From positions 1 to 64,000 of the forward strand of contig URLC01000005.1 of the NCBI GenBank assembly GCA_900548695.1: a DNA stretch of 64,000 nt, given 5' to 3'. The notes under the pieces are model-generated. The model was given only the letters and a program-made list of their open reading frames with translations. It was not told the DNA's origin and searched no databases. This document shows positions 59,531 to 64,000 of the stretch, piece by piece. The number at the start of each line of letters is the position of its first letter. The first letter of the stretch is position 1. This DNA comes from an uncultured Mycoplasmatota bacterium. Lineage in GTDB: Bacteria; Bacillota_I; Bacilli_A; RF39; UBA660. Position numbers and translations under genes: made by a program.

Positions 59531-59607
59531 AAACAAGAAAAAAGTAGTTACGTTAATCAAAATATAAACTTAAAGCAGGAAAAAATATAAAAAAGGAGTA
59601 ATGAGAA

Positions 59608-59835
59608 ATGGCAGAAAAAAAAGAAATGACTTTTGAAGAAAGTCTAGATAAACTAGAAGAAATCGTCAAAAAATTAGAAACAGGAGAAGTACCTTTAGAT
59701 GATGCAATTAGTGAATTCAACGAAGCAATGAAGCTTGCTAAAAATTGTGATGAGAAACTAAAAACAGCAGAAGAAACAATCACTAAAATAGTAAATCCTG
59801 ACGGTTCCTTAGATGATTTTAAAATAGAAGAATAG
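59608..59835 (+). CDS. xseB: Exodeoxyribonuclease VII small subunit
   Basis: The 75-residue helical protein has MTFEESLDKLEEIVKKLETG, EVPLDDAISEFNEAMKLAK, typical of XseB. RBS AAAGGAGTAATGAGAA. The gene lies 77 bases after xseA in the same direction. Confidence 0.93.
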   Translation: MAEKKEMTFEESLDKLEEIVKKLETGEVPLDDAISEFNEAMKLAKNCDEKLKTAEETITKIVNPDGSLDDFKIEE

Positions 59836-59860
59836 AAAATATCAATTAAATAAAATACAA

Positions 59861-59893
59861 AAAAAGAAAGTAAATTAAATTACTTTCTTTTTT
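59861..59893. terminator. Bidirectional terminator after xseB
   Basis: AAAAAGAAAGTAA pairs with TTACTTTCTTTTTT around ATTAAA, so each strand ends in a T-run. It serves xseB and the convergent DUF1292-like gene, overlapping its stop. Confidence 0.85.
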
Positions 59894-60116
59894 ACATTTC
59901 TTCTTGTTGAAGTTTTTTTGTTGTTAGAAGTAATAAAGCTTTTTCAAACTCTTCATCATCATCTAAAGGCAATAAAACTTCTTCATCCTCAGGATCAACT
60001 TTACGAATCACCATATCGTGAGAATCATTTTCATTAGAAAGATACAAATATTCATGAATTTTATCAATCAAAATATAATCTTTATTATCAAATGAATATA
60101 CTTCAACTTCTTTCAT
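59892..60116 (-). CDS. DUF1292-like protein
   Basis: The 74 residues have YSFDNKDYILIDKIHEYLYL, MVIRKVDPEDEEVLLPLDDD and EEFEKALLLLT, which matches the short beta-rich, acidic DUF1292 pattern. It is coupled to the upstream gene (its ATG overlaps the TAA of the preceding gene). Function unknown. Confidence 0.7.
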   Translation of the reverse strand: MKEVEVYSFDNKDYILIDKIHEYLYLSNENDSHDMVIRKVDPEDEEVLLPLDDDEEFEKALLLLTTKKLQQEEM

Positions 60117-60871
60117 TATTTACCACCCATACCTTTCTCACCAGAATTATTCATAGTATTTTCTTCATGAAGCATAGAAATAAGTTCTTCTTCTGAATTT
60201 GTATTATTTCTACCATATTCATCCGCTTTAACTTGTCTTAATATCTTATCTTCTGTTTCAGAAAAAAATGCTGGATCATCAATACCACTGTAACCATGTT
60301 GTTGAGCCCAAGTATCTCTATCTTCCCCAAAAAGCGATTGAAATAACTCTTCAGCATCATCCTGTTCATAATCTTTTTGTAAATCTGTAGAAATAACATA
60401 GGCAATAGTTGTCTCATCAGTCCCATTTTCCATCATATCTTCAAAAGTATTAGCAATAGAAGAAGTATCATAAAAATAATTTTTAAAATCTCCAGTTCTA
60501 TGCGTATTTTCTCTAATCACGTCATAATAAGGACTTAAATACTCACTTTTAGTAGTAATCTCCTCGTACCGATTCATAAGCTCAGGTCCACCAACTTTAA
60601 TGCCAGCTGCTATACCAGCCATTAGCAGAGCACATCCTATTAAACGCCCTTTATTTATATGTTTTTTTGACTTTTTAGCTCTAACAGGCTTACTATCAAC
60701 AGAATTTCTTCTAACTCTTTCAAAATCATATTCTAATATTTCATGAGAAGAATCATCATCATGACGTCTTCTTGAAGTTGATGTAGCATAAGAAGTTGAT
60801 CTAGAATAGCTTTTCATAAAATCTGGAACATCTAGTTCACTATCATAACGGCTTCTACCATCATTATTCAT
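60116..60871 (-). CDS. Single-pass membrane protein, unknown
   Basis: ATG 60871 follows AGAGGTGAAAAAA; longer frames lack an RBS. The 251 residues have a polar Ser/Arg-rich cytoplasmic region (about 1-75), one membrane helix (RLIGCALLMAGIAAGIKVGG) and an acidic extracytoplasmic domain with NTFEDMMENGTDETTIAYVI. No family recognised. It lies beside spoIVB, and could have a sporulation-related role. Confidence 0.55.
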   Translation of the reverse strand: MNNDGRSRYDSELDVPDFMKSYSRSTSYATSTSRRRHDDDSSHEILEYDFERVRRNSVDSKPVRAKKSKKHINKGRLIGCALLMAGIAAGIKVGGPELMNRYEEITTKSEYLSPYYDVIRENTHRTGDFKNYFYDTSSIANTFEDMMENGTDETTIAYVISTDLQKDYEQDDAEELFQSLFGEDRDTWAQQHGYSGIDDPAFFSETEDKILRQVKADEYGRNNTNSEEELISMLHEENTMNNSGEKGMGGK

Positions 60872-61020
60872 TTTTTTCACCTCTAGTATAAATATAGCTA
60901 AATTAAAAAAAATTGTCAAAAAAAATGTCAAATATTAGTGTAAATGGTAAAAACTAAATTACATATAACTAAAAAGAAAGTAAAAACTATAAATGTAGTA
61001 AAAGAAAAGAGGTGATTTTT

Positions 61021-62001
61021 TTGAAATTTAAAAATAAAATATTACTACTAATTCTTCTATTAGTTATAGTTCCCATAAATGTCTTTGCTTATTCCAACTA
61101 TGTTATAGCATCAGGAGAAACGATAGGAATAGAAGTAAATTCTAAAGGTGTTTTAGTTGTTGGTTTTTATGAAGTAAATAATGAATTCATTGCTAAAGAT
61201 GCCGGTTTTCAAATTGGTGATAAGATAGTTTCTATTAACGAAAAGAATGTAAACTGTATTAACGATATGGTGAGTGTTATCGAAAAAGAAAATAAAACAG
61301 AAATAAACTTTAAAGTAATTAGAGAAAAAAGTCAAAAAGAATTAACTCTAACCATGAAAGAGGACGAAAATAAAGTTTTAAAAACTGGACTCTTTGTCAA
61401 AGATAAAATTAATGGGATTGGTACGTTAACGTATATTGATCCAGAAACAAAAAGATTCGGAGCTTTAGGACATGAAATTTTAGAAACCGCAACTGCCCAA
61501 AAATTTGAAATTAAAGATGGAAAAATATTTAATGCTACCGTTTCCAATATCGAAAAAAGTAGAGATGGTGCTGCCGGAGAAAAAAATGCTTCCTACAATA
61601 AATCACTTTCTGCTGGAGAAATAGATACTAACGACATAACCGGAATATATGGTAACTATCAAGAAGAAATTTCTAACATGGAAACAATAGAAGTAGGCGA
61701 CGAAAATGATATTGCCTTAGGTAAAGCCAGTATAAGAACCGTAATAAAAGAAAATGAAATAAAAGATTACGACATAAATATTTTAAATATAGATAAAAGT
61801 AGTAAAACAAAAAATATACTATTTGAAATAACAGATAAGGAACTCCTTGAAAAAACTGGTGGTGTAGTTCAAGGAATGAGCGGTTCCCCCATTGTACAGA
61901 ATAACAAAATTATAGGTGCCGTAAACTATGTAATTGTAAATGATACTAAAAAAGGCTATGGAATCTTTATCACTACTATGTTAGAAGAAGGAGATAAATA
62001 A
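61021..62001 (+). CDS. spoIVB: SpoIVB serine peptidase
   Basis: The TTG at 61021 is 8 bases from GAGGTG; GTG 61012 is an alternative. The 326-residue protein has a signal-anchor (ILLLILLLVIVPINVFA), a PDZ domain (AKDAGFQIGDKIVSINEK) and an S55 peptidase with GALGHEI (His), a central AGEIDTNDITGIYGNY stretch and VVQGMSGSPIVQNNKIIGAV (catalytic Ser). In spore formers it is secreted by the forespore and triggers sigma-K processing. It is shorter than the 420-residue Bacillus version. Confidence 0.88.
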   Translation: MKFKNKILLLILLLVIVPINVFAYSNYVIASGETIGIEVNSKGVLVVGFYEVNNEFIAKDAGFQIGDKIVSINEKNVNCINDMVSVIEKENKTEINFKVIREKSQKELTLTMKEDENKVLKTGLFVKDKINGIGTLTYIDPETKRFGALGHEILETATAQKFEIKDGKIFNATVSNIEKSRDGAAGEKNASYNKSLSAGEIDTNDITGIYGNYQEEISNMETIEVGDENDIALGKASIRTVIKENEIKDYDINILNIDKSSKTKNILFEITDKELLEKTGGVVQGMSGSPIVQNNKIIGAVNYVIVNDTKKGYGIFITTMLEEGDK

Positions 62002-62026
62002 GAGACTAAAGTCTCTTTATTTTTTC
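62000..62026 (+). terminator. Terminator after spoIVB
   Basis: AAGAGACT pairs with AGTCTCTT around AA, followed by TATTTTTT. The stem overlaps the stop codon. Confidence 0.8.
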
Positions 62027-62069
62027 TATCATTTGTGTTAAAATAAGTAACCAGACAGGGGATGATATA

Positions 62070-62372
62070 ATGAAAATATGGACAAAAGTAAGACTGAAAG
62101 ATAAAAACAAAGATGTAGAATTAATCGCCAAATCTTTAACAAACTACCTATATGGTTATGGACCCATTCAAGACATAACCAGAAAATATAACATCCAAAA
62201 AGAAGATAGAAAAATTTTAGATCAATATACAGCTAATCGCATTGCTGGTATATTAATGTTATATCTAGCTAAAGACGTAAATAGAATTAATGATATTGTA
62301 AATAAATATAATATCCCAGAAGGAATAATAAAGGATGTAATACCAGAATTAGAAGGATATATAGAAAAATAA
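62070..62372 (+). CDS. Hypothetical helical protein
   Basis: The 100-residue protein (RBS CAGGGGATGATATA) is helical: VELIAKSLTNYLYGYGPIQD, DQYTANRIAGILMLYLAKDV and NKYNIPEGIIKDVIPELE. The repeated N-K-Y-N-I motif suggests an internal duplication. No family recognised. It lies between spoIVB and spoIIM. Confidence 0.65.
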   Translation: MKIWTKVRLKDKNKDVELIAKSLTNYLYGYGPIQDITRKYNIQKEDRKILDQYTANRIAGILMLYLAKDVNRINDIVNKYNIPEGIIKDVIPELEGYIEK

Positions 62373-62396
62373 AAAGACAGCAAACTGTCTTTTTTT
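62372..62396. terminator. Bidirectional terminator
   Basis: AAAAAGACAG pairs with CTGTCTTTTT around CAAA. It lies at the end of the 62070 gene and of the convergent small gene. Confidence 0.85.
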
Positions 62397-62481
62397 AAAT
62401 ATAAAGTAAAACACTTAAAAAAGTAATAACCATAACAGCTACCAATACAATTGATACTGCTTTTACAACATTTTTATTCAT
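62395..62481 (-). CDS. Small membrane protein (28 aa)
   Basis: ATG 62481 has GAGGTGTGTATTA upstream. The 28-residue peptide is a single hydrophobic helix with a basic start: MNKNVVKAVSIVLVAVMVIT then FLSVLLYI. Such DUF4044-like peptides occur in Firmicutes. A good RBS and own terminator support it. Confidence 0.65.
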   Translation of the reverse strand: MNKNVVKAVSIVLVAVMVITFLSVLLYI

Positions 62482-62585
62482 TAATACACACCTCACTATA
62501 ATTATAAAATAAATGTTAAAAAAAGTAAAATTGTTTTTTTCATATTATCATTTTCTTACGAATAAATTCTATCAAAGGAGATAAT

Positions 62586-63182
62586 ATGAAAGAACTAATT
62601 AATAAAATAAAAAAGAACAAACTATTAACTATTTTACTAGCTGTAATAATAATATCTTGTATTTTAGGAATCTTATTTCCTGTATTTCTAAAAGAAAGTA
62701 ATAAAGACTTAATCAAAACTAGTATAGAAGAATTCCTTCTAGCAATCGATAAAAACCAAGTAAACTACTTAAATAGCTTTTTTCAAAGTCTAACTAACAA
62801 CACTATCACCACCTCGCTAATTTGGCTTTTAGGTATATCAATTATTGGAATACCAATAATTATTATAAGTATATTTATCAAAGGATTCTTAGTTGGTTTT
62901 TCTTTTATAAGTATTGTAATAACTTATGGTGTTAAAGGACTACTAATAGCTTTAATTTATACACTTCCCAATATAATAAATTTACTTTCAAGCTTTCTAT
63001 TAGGATACTATGCAATATCTTTTTCTGGCATGATTTATAGAAATGTTTTTAAAAAAGAAACAAAGAACTTTTCTCCCATTGTAAAAAGATATATCAAAAT
63101 AGGGATTTTCTTTCTAATTTTTTCCATTCTTATATCTTTAGTTGAAAGTTATTTAGTACCACAAATATTAAAATTTTTATAA
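62586..63182 (+). CDS. spoIIM: Stage II sporulation protein M
   Basis: The 198-residue membrane protein starts with a basic helix then five hydrophobic segments. It matches SpoIIM: IISCILGILFPVFL, ISIIGIPIIIISIFIKGFLV, FSFISIVITYGVKGL and LLSSFLLGYYAISFSGMIY. In spore formers it holds SpoIIP and SpoIID during engulfment. RBS AAGGAGATAAT. The gene is complete. Confidence 0.88.
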   Translation: MKELINKIKKNKLLTILLAVIIISCILGILFPVFLKESNKDLIKTSIEEFLLAIDKNQVNYLNSFFQSLTNNTITTSLIWLLGISIIGIPIIIISIFIKGFLVGFSFISIVITYGVKGLLIALIYTLPNIINLLSSFLLGYYAISFSGMIYRNVFKKETKNFSPIVKRYIKIGIFFLIFSILISLVESYLVPQILKFL

Positions 63183-63206
63183 GATATCACTTGATATCTT
63201 TTTTCT
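63181..63206 (+). terminator. Terminator after spoIIM
   Basis: GATATCA pairs with TGATATC around CT, then TTTTTTC. Confidence 0.8.
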
Positions 63207-63243
63207 TTAGAAAAACTACTGTATAATATAACTAGGTGATAGT

Positions 63244-64000
63244 ATGAAAGAAAAAACAGTAGTAATTGGTATGAGCGGTGGTGTAGACTCATCAGTTGCA
63301 GCTTGTCTATTAAAAGACTCTGGATACAATGTCATTGGCGCAACTATGCTAATGCTAGATGATGAAAAAACACAAACTGCCATTGCCGATGCTAAAAAAA
63401 TATGTGAACAAATTCAAATACCACACTATATATTTGATGTATCTAAAGAATTTAAAGAATTAGTCATTGAAAGCTTTATTGATAATTATAAAGAAGGCAA
63501 GACTCCAAACCCATGCGTTGTTTGTAATAAAAACTTCAAGTTTGGTCTATTCTATCAAAAAGCCAAAGAATTAAACGCTAATTATATCGCCACTGGGCAT
63601 TACGCTAAAATTGAAAATAATCACTTAGTAATGAGTGAAGTAACAGAAAAAGATCAGTCCTACTTTTTATGTCAAATTGACAAAGATGTTTTACCACATA
63701 TTTTATTCCCTCTAAATAAATATAAATCAAAAGATGAAACTAGAGCTCTTGCCAGAAAATATCAATTACCTGTAAGTGAAAAAAAAGATAGTCAAGAAAT
63801 CTGTTTTATTCCCAATGATGATTATAAACAATTTTTAAATAATCAAAATCTAAAATGTAAAGAAGGGAAAATAGTCTTAAAAGAAAATGACAAAGTTTTA
63901 GGTACTCATAACGGTTTATTTAATTATACAATTGGACAAAGAAAAGGTTTAAATATATCTTTTAAAGAACCTCTATATGTAATAGAATTAGATTCGAAAA
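63244..64000 (+). CDS. mnmA: tRNA 2-thiouridylase MnmA, partial
   Basis: The gene starts at ATG 63244 (RBS AGGTGATAGT) and runs off the window end. It has the ATP pyrophosphatase loop IGMSGGVDSSVAACLL, TPNPCVVCNKNFKFG (first catalytic Cys), YIATGHYAKI, EKDQSYFLCQI and KKDSQEICFIPNDDY (second Cys). It makes the 2-thiouridine at the wobble base of tRNAs for Lys, Glu and Gln. The missing part is the C-terminal beta-barrel. Confidence 0.94.
   Translation, partial: MKEKTVVIGMSGGVDSSVAACLLKDSGYNVIGATMLMLDDEKTQTAIADAKKICEQIQIPHYIFDVSKEFKELVIESFIDNYKEGKTPNPCVVCNKNFKFGLFYQKAKELNANYIATGHYAKIENNHLVMSEVTEKDQSYFLCQIDKDVLPHILFPLNKYKSKDETRALARKYQLPVSEKKDSQEICFIPNDDYKQFLNNQNLKCKEGKIVLKENDKVLGTHNGLFNYTIGQRKGLNISFKEPLYVIELDSK

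Overview
The window comes from a low-GC, Gram-positive, spore-forming bacterium (Bacillota). Evidence: strongly AT-rich codon use, Shine-Dalgarno sites of the AGGAGG type, consensus sigma-A promoters, and resident spoIVB, spoIIM and gerA-type germination genes. TGA is used as a stop, so this is not a code-4 mollicute. Species cannot be decided from the sequence.

Region 1 (1 to about 24.1 kb) is most of a siphophage-type prophage, all on the plus strand. Early and accessory genes come first: the tail of a 27-bp-repeat protein, ssb, an HNH-like gene, spoVG, a glycosyltransferase, a sigma-like late regulator, a frameshifted tail-chaperone pair and a Dps-like ferritin. The packaging, head and tail modules follow (terS, terL, portal, minor capsid, scaffold, major capsid, four connectors, major tail, tape measure, hub, fibre). 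Lysis genes end it (XhlA-like, small holin, GH25 lysin). The tail-chaperone pair lies before terS rather than between major tail protein and tape measure.

Region 2 (about 24.1 to 41.6 kb) is a mosaic of nested mobile DNA. A large serine integrase gene starts at 25006 and is split by an 8.73-kb integrative mobilizable element (25472-34207). That element has its own serine recombinase, an XRE repressor switch, replication or regulatory winged-helix genes, an OB-fold protein, a MobV relaxase and three cargo enzymes with altered active-site residues. Removing it restores a 648-residue integrase in frame. The element's attP lies inside its own recombinase gene, so integration replaces the last 48 residues of the recombinase with 23 residues read from the antisense strand of the target gene. 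Downstream of the split integrase are a second MobV-like relaxase with an oriT-like inverted-repeat region and accessory genes (Nudix, an unknown 362-residue protein, DUF2441-like, an HExxH protein, VOC). Two copies of a conserved leader-RNA motif, each followed by a strong terminator and then a short gene, lie at 24.38 and 39.12 kb.

Region 3 (41.6 to 64 kb) is chromosomal backbone: an MBL hydrolase with DUF3006, an M23 peptidase, a pentapeptide-repeat protein, gerA-type genes, rlmD, small membrane proteins, a ZIP transporter, queH, murC, a Y-family polymerase under a probable LexA site, mutS, nusB, xseA, xseB, spoIVB, spoIIM and the start of mnmA.

Limits: all functional calls come from reading sequence and remembered family motifs, with no database search. 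Prophage ends, and whether the split integrase belongs to the prophage or to a second mobilizable element, remain unresolved.
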